Below are positions 9,676 through 19,806 of a stretch of 64,000 bases of DNA, piece after piece; the first letter of the stretch is position 1; each line of letters begins with the position of its first letter. Origin of the DNA: SAR116 cluster bacterium AG-447-A06 (GTDB lineage: Bacteria > Pseudomonadota > Alphaproteobacteria > Puniceispirillales > Puniceispirillaceae); contig QCPZ01000007.1 of assembly GCA_003212345.1 (NCBI GenBank), positions 1 through 64,000 of the forward strand. Direction: 5' to 3'. The notes under the pieces are model-generated. The model did no database searches and was not told the DNA's origin. It worked only from the letters and a program-made list of their open reading frames with translations. The position numbers and the translations under genes were made by a program.

Positions 9676-10524
9676 ATGAAAACAGCATTCATTTTTGGTC
9701 TTGGATATGTCGGTTTGCGACTAGCACAAGCATTGGCAAAAAAAGGCTGGCAGATTCGCGGCACCACCCGCACCCCGTCAAAACTTAAAGGTAAAATTGG
9801 GGTTGATTGGGAAATTCTTCCCTTTGTAGCAGATAGCCCCCTCGCCAACCCTAAAAGGGTATTCGCTGATGTTGATGTGATAATAAGCACTATCAACGCA
9901 ATTGGTGGCAGCGACCTTGTGCTGGATTTGCATGGCAAGGATCTGGAAAACTTTTCCGGCTGGGCGGGTTATGTCTCGGCAACATCGGTCTATCCCGATA
10001 TGCCGGATAGCGTTTGTTATGAAGACACGCCTGTTGCGCCCGCAACCGCCCGCGGCAAGGCACGTGTTCTTGCCGAAAGCAGATGGCAAAATCAACTTGG
10101 TGCAGAAATTTTCCGTACCGCCGGCATTTATGGTCCAGGTCGCAGCCCGTTTGATGCTTTAAGAGACGGTACGGCGCGCATTATCGAACAGGAAGGCCAG
10201 ATGTTTAACCGGATTCATGTTGATGATATTTGTCGGATAATTAATGCCGCGATTGACCAGCCACGCCTTGCGCGCATCATCAATCTAGCAGACCAAAAAC
10301 CAGCCCCCCAAGGCGATGTAGTTCGTCATGCCGCAGCTCTTATTGGGGTTGCGCCACCAGTGCCACAAAACCTGGAAGATGCTAATCTATCGGCTATGGC
10401 GCAAAGCTTCTATGTCTCGCGAAGGCGCGTTGGCTCGCGCGTTATCAAGCCCGAACTAGGACTTGATCTGCTATATCCTGATTATGAAACAGGTTTGGCC
10501 TCAATTCTGGCGGCCGAGCAATAA
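9676..10524 (+). CDS. NAD(P)-binding SDR/epimerase-like protein (YeeZ type)
   Basis: About 282 residues from ATG 9676, where GAGGGC lies 6-7 bases upstream. The frame stays open to 9592, but that stretch overlaps the peptidase gene and does not look like a Rossmann N-terminus. FGLGYVGLRLAQAL at the N-terminus is the dinucleotide-binding loop. VSATSVYPD provides the conserved Ser, and EIFRTAGIYGPGR fits the extended SDR group near E. coli YeeZ and dTDP-sugar epimerase relatives. The substrate is unknown. It ends 8 bases from the convergent fba stop with no terminator visible between. Confidence 0.78.
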   Translation: MKTAFIFGLGYVGLRLAQALAKKGWQIRGTTRTPSKLKGKIGVDWEILPFVADSPLANPKRVFADVDVIISTINAIGGSDLVLDLHGKDLENFSGWAGYVSATSVYPDMPDSVCYEDTPVAPATARGKARVLAESRWQNQLGAEIFRTAGIYGPGRSPFDALRDGTARIIEQEGQMFNRIHVDDICRIINAAIDQPRLARIINLADQKPAPQGDVVRHAAALIGVAPPVPQNLEDANLSAMAQSFYVSRRRVGSRVIKPELGLDLLYPDYETGLASILAAEQ

Positions 10525-10532
10525 TACCGGAG

Positions 10533-11594
10533 CTAATTAATCGAAGGGTTAAGAGCGCCGCTTGCATAACGCGCTGCCATTGCCGATAATGAAATAGGCT
10601 TAATCCGAGATGCATTACCAGCAGTTCCAAACCGTTCAAACCGGTCCGCACATAACACTTCCATTGCCTCCATTGCTGGTTTTAGGAATTTCCGCGGATC
10701 AAATTCGCCTTTATTTTCATTGGCAATTTTACGAATGACACCAAGCATTGCTAAACGGCAATCAGTGTCAATATTGACCTTGCGCACACCATGTTTGATG
10801 CCGCGCTCAATTTCTTCTAACGGCACGCCCCATGTTTGCGGCATTTCCCCACCATGTGCATTGAAAACATCCTGCAATTCTTGTGGTACGCTTGACGATC
10901 CATGCATTACGAGATGGATATTCGGCAAGCGGCGATTAATTTCTTCTACCACGTTCATTGCCAGAATTTCGCCATCAGGCTTACGCGTGAATTTGTAAGC
11001 GCCATGGCTTGTCCCCATCGCAATGGCCAGCGCGTCAACCTTGGTATCATTAACGAAGTCAACTGCCTGATCAGGGTCGGTCAATAGCTGGTCTTCGGAG
11101 AGCTTGCCCGTGGCACCATGTCCATCTTCCTGTTCGCCCTCGCCGGTTTCAAGCGAGCCAAGAACACCAAGTTCACCCTCAACCGAAACGCCGGCGTGGT
11201 GTGCCATTTCGGTAACACGCCGGGTAATATCAAGGTTATATTCATATGATGCCGGTGTTGCAGCATCAGCTTCAAGCGAGCCGTCCATCATCACTGAGGT
11301 GAAGCCATATTGGATGGCGGTCATGCAAGTGGCTTCGTTATTCCCGTGGTCCTGATGCATGCAAACTGGAATGTGCGGATACATCTCAGCCAGCGCTTTT
11401 ACCATCGCCTGCAACATCACATCGCCAGCATAATTCCTAGCACCGCGACTTGCCTGAATGATCACCGGCGCATCAACACGGTCAGCAGCTTTTAAGATCG
11501 CCAACCCTTGTTCCATATTATTAATATTAAAGGCTGGAACGCCGTACCCATATTCAGCGGCATCATCGAGCAATTGGCGAAGTGAAATCAGCAT
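10533..11594 (-). CDS. fba: Fructose-bisphosphate aldolase class II (CbbA/Fba type)
   Basis: 353 residues. Splits fructose 1,6-bisphosphate into DHAP and glyceraldehyde 3-phosphate, and runs the reverse in gluconeogenesis. [23 protein letters not shown] is typical of the Calvin-cycle-subtype class IIA aldolases of alphaproteobacteria (only the pattern is cited; the gene need not serve a Calvin cycle). The metal site has H80-x-D82-H83 (HQDHGN) and later histidines in [11 protein letters not shown] and HLVMHGSSS. It lies 39 bases downstream of fbp on the same strand, so the two form a gluconeogenic unit. No RuBisCO is seen in the window. Confidence 0.95.
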   Translation of the reverse strand: MLISLRQLLDDAAEYGYGVPAFNINNMEQGLAILKAADRVDAPVIIQASRGARNYAGDVMLQAMVKALAEMYPHIPVCMHQDHGNNEATCMTAIQYGFTSVMMDGSLEADAATPASYEYNLDITRRVTEMAHHAGVSVEGELGVLGSLETGEGEQEDGHGATGKLSEDQLLTDPDQAVDFVNDTKVDALAIAMGTSHGAYKFTRKPDGEILAMNVVEEINRRLPNIHLVMHGSSSVPQELQDVFNAHGGEMPQTWGVPLEEIERGIKHGVRKVNIDTDCRLAMLGVIRKIANENKGEFDPRKFLKPAMEAMEVLCADRFERFGTAGNASRIKPISLSAMAARYASGALNPSIN

Positions 11595-11633
11595 CAGGCT
11601 TTCCTATTACACAAACAATTTGTTAGGCTTTAT

Positions 11634-12614
11634 TTATGGCCTATAGCGCATAAATTCGTCAACTTCATTAGAAGACCCAAAAATAAATGGCACTCGCGCA
11701 TGAAGGGTTGGCGGCAGAAGATCAAGAATAGGCCCGTTTCCATCTGTGGCCTTGCCGCCAGCTGCTTCAACTAGCAATGCAATTGGATTTGCCTCATAAA
11801 CAAGGCGCAAACGTCCAGTTTCATATCCAGAACGCGAGTCAGCGGGGTATAGGAAAATGCCGCCCCGCCGGAAAATACGCCACGCATCAGCAACAAGCGA
11901 GCCAATCCAGCGCATATTAAAACTCTGCATACGCGGTCCCTTTGCGCCGGCAAGGCAGTCCGTAATGTAGGCAGCAACATCAGAATGCCATTGCCGCATA
12001 TTCGATGCGTTAATGGCAAACTCATCCGTATCGGGTATGATTTTGACTTGCCAGTCCATATCATAAAACTCACCATCATCATCAAGCTGGAACGCCATGA
12101 CTCTCTTACCAAATGTAATCAGCAAGGTGGTTTGCGGGCCATAAACAAAAAACCCAGCGGCGATCTGATTACGGCCAGCTTGCAAGACTCCACCTGCAGC
12201 AGGCAGAATTGAAAATATTGTTCCAATCGACACATTCGTGTCAATATTCGATGATCCATCCAATGGATCACTTGCCACGATCACCGTGCCATCATCATGT
12301 ATCTGTACAGCCGCATCCTGTTCTTCGGACATATAGGATGCTACAGCTTTTACCTCACTGAGGGCGTTCTGGATCATATCATCAGCAATTATATCAAGCG
12401 CTTTTTGATCATCCCCATCAACATTAGCACTGCCGCGCACCGCGCCAAGCGCGGCATCAGCGTCCCTGAAACGGATCACTGTTGCAATATTCGCAGCTGC
12501 CATTGCAAGCGCAATCACCGCGTCTACAGCAGCCTCACATAATGGCCCCTCAGATGAAATTGATTCAAGCTTAGCTGGCAAACAGGACATCGGGCGGGAT
12601 ACAGCATTAGACAT
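11634..12614 (-). CDS. fbp: Class 1 fructose-1,6-bisphosphatase
   Basis: About 326 residues starting at ATG 12614 (MSNAVSRPMS). The open frame continues upstream to 12707 but runs through the terminator region of the next gene, so the short start is preferred. The metal/phosphate motif DPLDGSSNIDTNVSIGTIF is the class 1 signature. The C-terminal half has FLYPADSRSGYETGRLRLVYEANP, the second conserved active-site block. It hydrolyses FBP to F6P in gluconeogenesis. First gene of the fbp-fba pair. The ribosome site (GAGTGG, about 5 bases away) is modest. Confidence 0.94.
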   Translation of the reverse strand: MSNAVSRPMSCLPAKLESISSEGPLCEAAVDAVIALAMAAANIATVIRFRDADAALGAVRGSANVDGDDQKALDIIADDMIQNALSEVKAVASYMSEEQDAAVQIHDDGTVIVASDPLDGSSNIDTNVSIGTIFSILPAAGGVLQAGRNQIAAGFFVYGPQTTLLITFGKRVMAFQLDDDGEFYDMDWQVKIIPDTDEFAINASNMRQWHSDVAAYITDCLAGAKGPRMQSFNMRWIGSLVADAWRIFRRGGIFLYPADSRSGYETGRLRLVYEANPIALLVEAAGGKATDGNGPILDLLPPTLHARVPFIFGSSNEVDEFMRYRP

Positions 12615-12690
12615 AAAAACCACTCTGACGATAGTGATGCATGCGGCACAAGCGCCACTGCTATTACGATTGCTTAGAACAAACCTTAAC

Positions 12691-12731
12691 AAAAAAATAA
12701 CGCCCACACCATCACCGGTGCAGACGCTATT
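12691..12731 (-). terminator. Rho-independent terminator downstream of the BI-1 gene
   Basis: On the minus strand a 15-pair stem (12717-12731 with 12696-12710, four of the pairs G-U) closes a 6-base loop and runs straight into seven T at 12697-12691. It sits about 30 bases after the stop of the Bax-inhibitor gene and before fbp. The plus-strand side has only four T, so termination is mainly leftward. Confidence 0.8.
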
Positions 12732-12759
12732 TTAAAATAACACTTTAGCGATATGCTTC

Positions 12760-13479
12760 CTACTCGCGGTTTCCAAACAACCTCAAGATAAACAGAAACA
12801 TATTGATAAAATCAAGGTACAGAGTAAGGGCCCCAAAGATTGACTTCTTTGCAGCAACTTCGCGGCTGTCACCGACCAGATACATGGATTTGATACGCTG
12901 CGTATCCCAAGCGGTCAGACCGGCAAAAATCAATACGCCGCCAACCGAAATTACAAATTCCAATTGGGTTGATCCAAGAAATATATTCACCACCATCGCG
13001 ATGATTAGACCGAAAAGGCCAATTACCATGAACGACCCCATCGCGGATAGGCTACGCTTTGTGGTGTAACCGTAAAGGCTAAGGCCAGCAAAAGCTCCCG
13101 CAGTAATGAAAAATGCTCGCGCCACACTAGCACCAGTATAAACAAGAAGAATTGATGCTAGCGACAAGCCCATAATGGCCCCGTAAACATAAAATAAATT
13201 GCGCGCTTTGGTTGCCGACATGTGACTAATCCGCGCTGATAGCCAGAAAACCATGCCAAGCGGTGCCAGCATAATGAGCCATTTCAGAGGGGTGCCGTAC
13301 ATCAACTGACCAAGGCCGGCTACATTTAAGACAGCCCATTTCGTTGCATAGGCAAAAAAGCCTGTCAACAAAAGTGCTGTAGTCATGTGATTATACACGC
13401 CAAGCATGTAGGCCCGGAGCCCTACATCAGTGCCGACGGCGGTAGCCGCGGCTGTGTTCATAAACCGATTATCCTGCAT
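12760..13479 (-). CDS. Bax inhibitor-1 (BI-1/YccA) family membrane protein
   Basis: 239 residues with seven hydrophobic segments. The C-terminal part has ISVGGVLIFAGLTAWDTQRIKSMYL, with the D of the AxDTQ motif that lines the proposed proton/calcium path in BI-1 proteins, and ends LYLDFINMFLFILRLFGNRE, the family's typical tail. It acts in the inner membrane; bacterial members are linked to calcium leak (BsYetJ) or FtsH modulation (YccA). GGGAG lies 8 bases before the ATG. It is monocistronic: a strong terminator follows and 157 bases separate it from rlmN. Confidence 0.9.
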   Translation of the reverse strand: MQDNRFMNTAAATAVGTDVGLRAYMLGVYNHMTTALLLTGFFAYATKWAVLNVAGLGQLMYGTPLKWLIMLAPLGMVFWLSARISHMSATKARNLFYVYGAIMGLSLASILLVYTGASVARAFFITAGAFAGLSLYGYTTKRSLSAMGSFMVIGLFGLIIAMVVNIFLGSTQLEFVISVGGVLIFAGLTAWDTQRIKSMYLVGDSREVAAKKSIFGALTLYLDFINMFLFILRLFGNRE

Positions 13480-13636
13480 TTTGTAGCTCCCAAAATGACG
13501 TTACCAACAACTGTGACTGAATGTAGTTACCAAAACACAATTATTCAAGGCAAGACTGCGCTCTTCACGAATCAATTTTAACCGATGCGCCGATTCATTA
13601 TTTGCCAAAGAACCACGTAAACTGGGGACTCAGCCT

Positions 13637-14782
13637 CTAACCGGAAACTCCAGTTTTCTGCCGCCGTGCACGCTGCGATTCAGATTTTAACTGTCCACAG
13701 GCCGCAAGAATATCACGCCCACGGGGAGCGCGAACCGGTGAGGCGTAACCAGCGTTTAGAGCACGCCTGGCAAATGCGTCAATACGGTCATCCGGTGAGC
13801 AGATATAAGGGCTACCTGGCCAGGGGTTAAAAGGGATCAAATTCAACTTTGACGGGATCCCCCGGATGAGTGCCAGCAGGGCACGGCAATCATCTTCACT
13901 GTCATTAATCCCATCAAGCATTACATATTCCCAAGTAATACGCCGCGCATTTGATAATCCGGGATAATTACGGCAAGCATCAACCAATTCCGCAAGGGGA
14001 TACTTTCGATTAATAGGAACCAGCTCATTACGCAAATCGTCTCGCGTTGCATGAAGGGAGATTGCCAGATTGACGCCTAATTCTTCACCACAACGTTTGA
14101 TTTCTGGAACAACGCCTGAAGTTGAAAGAGTGATGCGTCGCTTCGATATGGCCACGCCCTCGCCACTCATTATAATCTGGACAGCCTTTGAAACATTATC
14201 ATAATTGAATAGCGGCTCGCCCATGCCCATTAGAACAATATTTGTCAGGCGGCGCTCTGGTTTGCCTGATGGCCAATCATCTAATTCATCCATCGCCAAT
14301 AAAACCTGACCGCAGATTTCAGCAACGGTTAAGTTGCGCACGAGTTTTTGTGTTCCGGTATGGCAAAAGCTGCAGGTCAATGTGCAACCAACCTGCGATG
14401 AAATACATAAGGTGCCACGTGTCTTGTCGGGGATATAGACACATTCTGCCTCATTTCCATCGGCAAAACGTATGAGCCATTTTATTGTGCCGTCAACTGA
14501 CTGCAGGCGCTGTGACACTGCTGGCCTATCAGCCGAAAACTGCAGCCCAAGCAACTCACGGACCGGTTTACCAAGGTCACTCATTTCATCAAAATTGGTT
14601 AGTCCGTGCCGCCAAATCCATCGCCAAATCTGTTTGGCTCGAAATTTTGGCAAGCCTAGCGCCACCACTTTGGCTTCAAGGTCATGGAACGATAGTCCAA
14701 CTAGGTTGGTTTTCTGCGATAATGACCCGACAACCGGCGATGAACTCCCCTTTTCCGTGACTGTGGCGAGATCATAGATCAT
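13637..14782 (-). CDS. rlmN: Dual-specificity 23S rRNA/tRNA adenine-C2 methyltransferase
   Basis: 381 residues. The radical SAM cluster is C133-x3-C137-x2-C140 ([11 protein letters not shown]). C126 in TLCISSQ and C362 in LAACGQL match the two catalytic cysteines of E. coli RlmN (C118, C355). It methylates A2503 of 23S rRNA and A37 of some tRNAs. The short stretch after LAACGQL is basic. The ATG overlaps the TGA of the IalB-like gene by four bases (14779-14782), so it is translationally coupled to an exported protein, an unusual partner. Confidence 0.95.
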   Translation of the reverse strand: MIYDLATVTEKGSSSPVVGSLSQKTNLVGLSFHDLEAKVVALGLPKFRAKQIWRWIWRHGLTNFDEMSDLGKPVRELLGLQFSADRPAVSQRLQSVDGTIKWLIRFADGNEAECVYIPDKTRGTLCISSQVGCTLTCSFCHTGTQKLVRNLTVAEICGQVLLAMDELDDWPSGKPERRLTNIVLMGMGEPLFNYDNVSKAVQIIMSGEGVAISKRRITLSTSGVVPEIKRCGEELGVNLAISLHATRDDLRNELVPINRKYPLAELVDACRNYPGLSNARRITWEYVMLDGINDSEDDCRALLALIRGIPSKLNLIPFNPWPGSPYICSPDDRIDAFARRALNAGYASPVRAPRGRDILAACGQLKSESQRARRQKTGVSG

Positions 14783-15312
14783 TTGCAGGTCTTATCAATC
14801 ACTGCTTTAGTCTTTGTAAAGCCCGATAGTGAATAAGTATCAGTAGTTTTTGTGCCGCGGCTTGATACACCAACGATAGTCATGCGCGACCCCCGTTTCA
14901 TCAGCGTAATGATGCGTCTGTCATCCTCTTCACTTTCCGCATAAGCACGGTCTTCAATGGTAAACAGTTTAAAGCCCTTGCCATCAATGGTCAGCGACAC
15001 ATCAGATTGCGGCTTGTAGCGGTAGCCAGCAATTACTTGCACCACATCGCGTTCTGCCTTTCCGGGACCATGCGACACAAAAACCCTGATATCACCGCGA
15101 TTTTTCGGGTCATATTTGCCCTCGCTCTTAGTTGGGACGCTGCTAATGAAACAAATGCGACTGCCATCATTATCGTAACGGTAAGCGCCCCATTTTTTTG
15201 ACACTAGCATTTCCACCGGTTCAGCAAATGCTTTTGGCGCTACAAAACTTGTTGAGATCACAAATGTGAAAACACCGATGATCGTGCTAGCTTTCAACAT
15301 CAATTTAATCAT
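14779..15312 (-). CDS. Invasion-associated locus B (IalB)-like secreted protein
   Basis: 177 residues with a clear signal peptide (hydrophobic core about 8-24, probable cut after AFA-30). The mature part fits the small periplasmic IalB family: [20 protein letters not shown] near the N-terminus and a C-terminal KTCK. C54 and C176 could form a disulfide. The family is named for a Bartonella invasion factor but is widespread in free-living alphaproteobacteria, so no virulence role is implied. Its stop overlaps the rlmN start (ATGA). Function unknown. Confidence 0.82.
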   Translation of the reverse strand: MIKLMLKASTIIGVFTFVISTSFVAPKAFAEPVEMLVSKKWGAYRYDNDGSRICFISSVPTKSEGKYDPKNRGDIRVFVSHGPGKAERDVVQVIAGYRYKPQSDVSLTIDGKGFKLFTIEDRAYAESEEDDRRIITLMKRGSRMTIVGVSSRGTKTTDTYSLSGFTKTKAVIDKTCK

Positions 15313-15515
15313 CCTTCAAATCGTATCGTTAGTTTGACTGTTACAGGTAAAGCTGCAATGAGGACATTTTTATCAAGTGTTGCAGGTATAAGGCATTACT
15401 AAAAAAGATAAATCGAGACCGCACAACGCCGACAGGCCTCTTTTTATGACACCTGGCGCCTTGATGCAAAGACTTTTCAAACATGCTGCCATCAACAATC
15501 AGAGTTGTCCGCTCT

Positions 15516-16259
15516 TTATTTCACAGTTTTTAACAACAACCTCTTTACCTGCGGCAGAATTTTTGTGGCAATATGTCTAATTCCAGCCTGATTGGGATGC
15601 ATCCCATCAGCCAAATTCATCATCGGCTGCAAGGCGACCCCATCCAGAAAAAAAGGATAAAATAAAACATCATGGCGGCTAACTAATCTCGGATAAACAG
15701 CATCAAACTCATCTGCATAATCAGCCCCAAAATTTCGAGGCGCCTGCATCCCTGCGAGAAGAACAGCGATGTTGCGCGCTTTTAATCGCTTGATTATGCC
15801 GTCAAGATTTGAAAAGCTGGCGGATGGATCAAGCCCTCGCAGAAGATCGTTTCCCCCGAGGACGATAATAGCTGCATCTGGATTATCAGTAAGCGACCAA
15901 TCTAGACGCGCAAGCCCACCCGCCGTAGTGTCACCCGAAACGCCCGCGTTGATAACGCTTACATCAAAGCCATCATTTCGCAACATTTGGCCAAGAATTT
16001 CGGGAAATGCCCCTCCCTGCGGCAAGCCATGACCCGCTACGAGCGAGTCTCCCAAAACCATTAGAACCGGACGCTGGGCAGCAAATGAGCATTTTATCAT
16101 TTGCTCCGAAATTGGAGGGATAGCGGCACAGGCAAACGTAATAGTGATTAATCCAAAAACAATACGGCTGTGTCGAAACTGAGAAACAGTGAACGGCTGG
16201 CAGCAAAATTCGAAAATCATCCGTCCGATTCCCTTGACCTTGCTATCCCACTCACCCAT
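15516..16259 (-). CDS. tesA: TesA-like SGNH (GDSL) esterase/lysophospholipase
   Basis: 247 residues from the first ATG; ATG 16220 has a better spaced AAGGG and may be the true start. A hydrophobic segment in the first 50 residues is a signal or anchor. The catalytic SGNH blocks are VLGDSLVAGHGLPQ (Ser), NAGVSGDTTAGG (Gly), VLGGNDLLRG (Asn) and LADGMHPNQAGIRHIA (Asp, His). This is the TesA/arylesterase group, a periplasmic thioesterase and lysophospholipase. It diverges from the ABC exporter at 16414, the same arrangement as tesA and ybbA-ybbP in E. coli, which supports the assignment. Confidence 0.87.
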   Translation of the reverse strand: MGEWDSKVKGIGRMIFEFCCQPFTVSQFRHSRIVFGLITITFACAAIPPISEQMIKCSFAAQRPVLMVLGDSLVAGHGLPQGGAFPEILGQMLRNDGFDVSVINAGVSGDTTAGGLARLDWSLTDNPDAAIIVLGGNDLLRGLDPSASFSNLDGIIKRLKARNIAVLLAGMQAPRNFGADYADEFDAVYPRLVSRHDVLFYPFFLDGVALQPMMNLADGMHPNQAGIRHIATKILPQVKRLLLKTVK

Positions 16260-16413
16260 ATCTCAACTGCACCCTTTGTCTATTCAGCTGTTGCGTAATT
16301 AGATCCAACGTATGTAAGGCATTACAATGCGTTTTTCCAGAGCGGCATGAAGATCACTTAAAAGATAATTTATTTCAGTGGTGCAGCGTTCGAACAAACT
16401 GGATATTGCTCTC

Positions 16414-17124
16414 ATGTCTGCACCTCTATCACCGTCGGCACACGATACTACTGTCATTGACCTGAAAGCCGCACATTTGACGCTTGGGAACACAGCGGCT
16501 TCGGTGAACATTTTAAAAGGTATTGATTTGCGAATCAGCGTCGGCGAGACCGTTGGTGTTCTCGGGCCAAGCGGGGCCGGCAAAACTAGCCTGCTCATGG
16601 TAATGGCAGGCCTCGAAAACCTTACCAAAGGACAAATTTTCCTAACTGGCACTGATATTACCCAAATGGATGAAGACCCACTGGCTGCCATGCGCCGGGA
16701 TATGGTGGGAATCGTCTTTCAGGCATTTCGCCTTATCCCTTCTTTAACTGCTTTGCAGAATGTTGCAATCCCACTTGAACTTGCAGGCCACAAAGATGCG
16801 ACTGACATAGCAGCAGCAGCGCTAAAATCAGTTGGGTTGGGGTACCGATTGACGCACCTTCCCGATCAGTTGTCTGGGGGCGAACAACAACGGGTTGCAA
16901 TCGCGCGTGCCGTTGCACCCAAGCCACGCATTCTTCTTGCTGACGAGCCAACTGGAAACCTTGATAGCGCAACCGGTGAAAAGGTCATAAACATCCTACT
17001 TAAAAGTGCCCATGATGCAGGGGCAGCGCTGGTTTTGGTAACACATGACGCGGCGCTTGCAGCACGTTGCTCACGTGTTATCGAGATTGAGGATGGAATT
17101 ATCGCCCGAGATACCAAACAATGA
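16414..17124 (+). CDS. ybbA: ABC transporter ATPase, YbbA/LolD-type
   Basis: About 236 residues from ATG 16414; the frame opens at GTG 16378 and neither has a strong ribosome site. Walker A is GPSGAGKTS, the signature is LSGGEQQRVAIARA, and Walker B is ILLADEPTGNLD, with the H-loop in LVTHDAALA. The TGNLDSATG extension belongs to the MacB/LolD/FtsE group. It pairs with the permease gene 31 bases downstream. The complex would work at the inner membrane on lipids or lipoproteins; E. coli YbbAP has no settled substrate. Confidence 0.9.
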   Translation: MSAPLSPSAHDTTVIDLKAAHLTLGNTAASVNILKGIDLRISVGETVGVLGPSGAGKTSLLMVMAGLENLTKGQIFLTGTDITQMDEDPLAAMRRDMVGIVFQAFRLIPSLTALQNVAIPLELAGHKDATDIAAAALKSVGLGYRLTHLPDQLSGGEQQRVAIARAVAPKPRILLADEPTGNLDSATGEKVINILLKSAHDAGAALVLVTHDAALAARCSRVIEIEDGIIARDTKQ

Positions 17125-17155
17125 GTAACCGCCCAAGATTTAGGAAGCGAGTGGC

Positions 17156-19684
17156 ATGACCAACATTTCAGCGAGCCTTGATGGCTGGCAGTTTGCCTGG
17201 CAATTGGCACAGCGCGAGATACGCGGCAGTCTTCGAAAATTCCGAGTGTTTCTTGGGGCTTTGCTGGTTGGTGTTGCAGCAATTGGGACGGTGGGGTCTG
17301 TTGCTGAGTCTATGCGGGATGGGATCAATGACAATGCTCGGATTCTGCTTGGCGGTGACCTAGAAATCAGCAGCCTACACACTCCGCCGAATGATGAAAT
17401 CATCGACGCTGCTGCAGCTCTAGGAAAAGTGTCACAAGTTATTCAAATGCGCGCCATGCTGCAAGCAGGCGACAGTCGCAAACTAGTTGAATTGAAGGCC
17501 GTTGACGAACATTGGCCACTTATCGGCAGAGCCGAAATTGAACCTTCCATTCCGCTTGCAATCGCACTCGATGGCAACGGCATTGCAGCTGATGGGGCAT
17601 TGCTTCGCAGTCTTGGCCTCAAACCAGGTGACTCTGCCAAGCTCGGTGATATGGAAATTGAAGTACGCGCTAATTTAACCAACGAACCTGACCGATCAAT
17701 CAGCTTTGTTAGCTTTGGTCCACGCGTCCTAATATCAAAAAAAACATTGGCAGCAACAGGTTTACAGCAACCGGGTTCATTTATCACTTACCGATACCGG
17801 CTATTACTTGACAAGCCTGAAACCCGGAAAGCCGCATTAACCAATTTGCGAAGAATGACCGAACCTACCCATGCGAGAGTACGCGAAGTTGCCAATGCCG
17901 CCCCTGGTTTTGAACGATTTATCAATCAGGCTGAGATTTTTTTGGTGCTTGTCGGATTAACCGCCCTTTTAATCGGCGGGCTTGGCGTTGCTGGTGCAGT
18001 AAGGGCATGGCTTGCAAGCCGGATGCCGGTAATTGCCACCTTGAAATGCCTTGGCGCCCCCTCTCTGTTGATTTTTCGTATCTATCTTTTACAGGTCTTT
18101 GTAATTGCAGCTTGCGGCGTAATGGCTGGAGTAATTGTGGCCGCAATTGCACCCCTATTCGCCATTCACATTCTATCCAGTTATGTAACAGTACCGCTAG
18201 AGATGACCATCTACCCCGTGCCATTGACGGTTGCCGCTGGTTTTGGCATTGGTACTGCCTTTTTGTTTGCGGTTTGGCCTTTGGCGAAGGCCGAAGAAGT
18301 GCGTGCCGCCGATTTATTCCGGAGCCTAATTGACATGCCATCCGGCTTGCCTAAACAGCGCTATTTGGTAATGATGCTCTTTACCATCATTTTCCTCACT
18401 TCCCTTGCCTATTTTGCGACAAAAAATCTAACCATTACGGTTTACTTTATTTGCGGATCACTGGCATCGCTTTTGTTGTTATCCCTAATGGGCTCAGTAC
18501 TTTTGCGGGCTCTTAGATTATTGCCATTGCCACATTTTGTTCCCGCACGACTGGCCATATCGAACATCATCCGGCCCGGATCGCCGGTGCGCTCGGTCAT
18601 CATTGCCTTTGGACTGGGGCTATCTGTGCTTGTCGCCATTTCACTAAGCGAGTCAAATCTTGGCCGCCAGATTGACAACCGCGTTGCCGAAGACGCGCCA
18701 GCCTGGTTCTTTATCGATATTCAGCCAAACCAGATTGACGAGTTTGAAAGCCTCACCAGATCGATAGATGGTATTACGCGTGTTGCCAAAACGCCCATGC
18801 TTCGGGGTCGTGTTGTTAAAATAAATGGTGTGCCAGCGGCCGCTATTACCCCGCCGGAGGGGTCAGCGTGGATTTTGCGTGGTGACCGAGCATTGACATG
18901 GGCTGCCAACCCTCCAAAGGGCGGTGAAGTTGTGACCGGCACTTGGTGGCCAAGAGATTACAGCGGGCCACCACTCGTCTCGATGTCAAAAGATGCGGCT
19001 GACGATTTTGGCCTCACTATTGGTGACACGATCAGTATCAATGTTCTTGGTCGCGAGGTTACAGCACGCGTATACAATTTACGAGATGTTGATTGGCAAA
19101 GTTTCCAGATCAATTTTGTTTTCGTTCTGAATCCGGGCGTACTGGATGACGCCCCACATAGCTGGATTGCGACCACCCACACCAAAACTGATGACGCTGC
19201 CGATGAAGTCGAACGCGCTGTTACGAAACAGTTTTCCAACGTCTCGGCGGTGTCTGTTAAAGAAGCTGTCGCAACAGCACAGCGCGTAATTGGTCTACTT
19301 GGTGGGGCGGTGAAGCTTACCGCCTTTGTTACCCTAATTGCGGGCATCGCTGTGCTTGCTGGAACTGTTGCCAGCAGTGAGTCCCAACGGCTTGCCGACT
19401 CCGTTATTCTCAAAGTATTGGGAGCGACAAGGCTGACCATTTGCTTTGCATGGTTCTTCGAGTATGCGTTTTTAGGGCTGCTGACAGCTCTGGCAGCAGC
19501 AATCATTGGCAGCCTTGCAAGCTGGGCCCTTGTTGACGGGCTCTTGGGGGCGGAATTTATCCTTGATGGCGGGCTGGTCGTTGCCACCACAGTTGTTGGC
19601 GCATTTGTAACGGCCATTCTAGGGCTCGCTGGCGCGATGAAAACCCTTGGCCGGAAACCGGCTCCCTTGTTGCGAGAACTTTAG
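17156..19684 (+). CDS. ybbP: FtsX/MacB-type ABC permease, YbbP-like
   Basis: 842 residues. One membrane helix near 30-50 is followed by a periplasmic domain to about 260, four helices with an FtsX core (about 260-425), two further helices, a second large periplasmic domain (about 500-690) and a final FtsX core (about 700-840). This duplicated layout is typical of YbbP. AGGA and GGAAG precede the ATG by 8-13 bases. It forms the membrane part of the exporter with the upstream ATPase and is the last gene of that unit; 151 bases separate it from argG. Confidence 0.9.
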   Translation: MTNISASLDGWQFAWQLAQREIRGSLRKFRVFLGALLVGVAAIGTVGSVAESMRDGINDNARILLGGDLEISSLHTPPNDEIIDAAAALGKVSQVIQMRAMLQAGDSRKLVELKAVDEHWPLIGRAEIEPSIPLAIALDGNGIAADGALLRSLGLKPGDSAKLGDMEIEVRANLTNEPDRSISFVSFGPRVLISKKTLAATGLQQPGSFITYRYRLLLDKPETRKAALTNLRRMTEPTHARVREVANAAPGFERFINQAEIFLVLVGLTALLIGGLGVAGAVRAWLASRMPVIATLKCLGAPSLLIFRIYLLQVFVIAACGVMAGVIVAAIAPLFAIHILSSYVTVPLEMTIYPVPLTVAAGFGIGTAFLFAVWPLAKAEEVRAADLFRSLIDMPSGLPKQRYLVMMLFTIIFLTSLAYFATKNLTITVYFICGSLASLLLLSLMGSVLLRALRLLPLPHFVPARLAISNIIRPGSPVRSVIIAFGLGLSVLVAISLSESNLGRQIDNRVAEDAPAWFFIDIQPNQIDEFESLTRSIDGITRVAKTPMLRGRVVKINGVPAAAITPPEGSAWILRGDRALTWAANPPKGGEVVTGTWWPRDYSGPPLVSMSKDAADDFGLTIGDTISINVLGREVTARVYNLRDVDWQSFQINFVFVLNPGVLDDAPHSWIATTHTKTDDAADEVERAVTKQFSNVSAVSVKEAVATAQRVIGLLGGAVKLTAFVTLIAGIAVLAGTVASSESQRLADSVILKVLGATRLTICFAWFFEYAFLGLLTALAAAIIGSLASWALVDGLLGAEFILDGGLVVATTVVGAFVTAILGLAGAMKTLGRKPAPLLREL

Positions 19685-19806
19685 GATCTAACCTTTGACC
19701 ACCAGCCACCCTGCTTGCACATGACCAAAATCGTATTTCGAGGCGGATTAGACAAAGACCAAACTACTTAGCAAAAACAATGAGTTAGGAAAACGCCATT
19801 GCGAGG

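Noticed and set aside
15430-15480. A possible terminator between the TesA-like and IalB-like genes
   Set aside because: The best pairing is short and interrupted and has no T-tract on the minus strand.
18958-19617. A 219-codon minus-strand frame inside the YbbP gene
   Set aside because: The composition is Ser/Thr/Ala-rich without domains, as expected from an antisense reading of a membrane protein gene.
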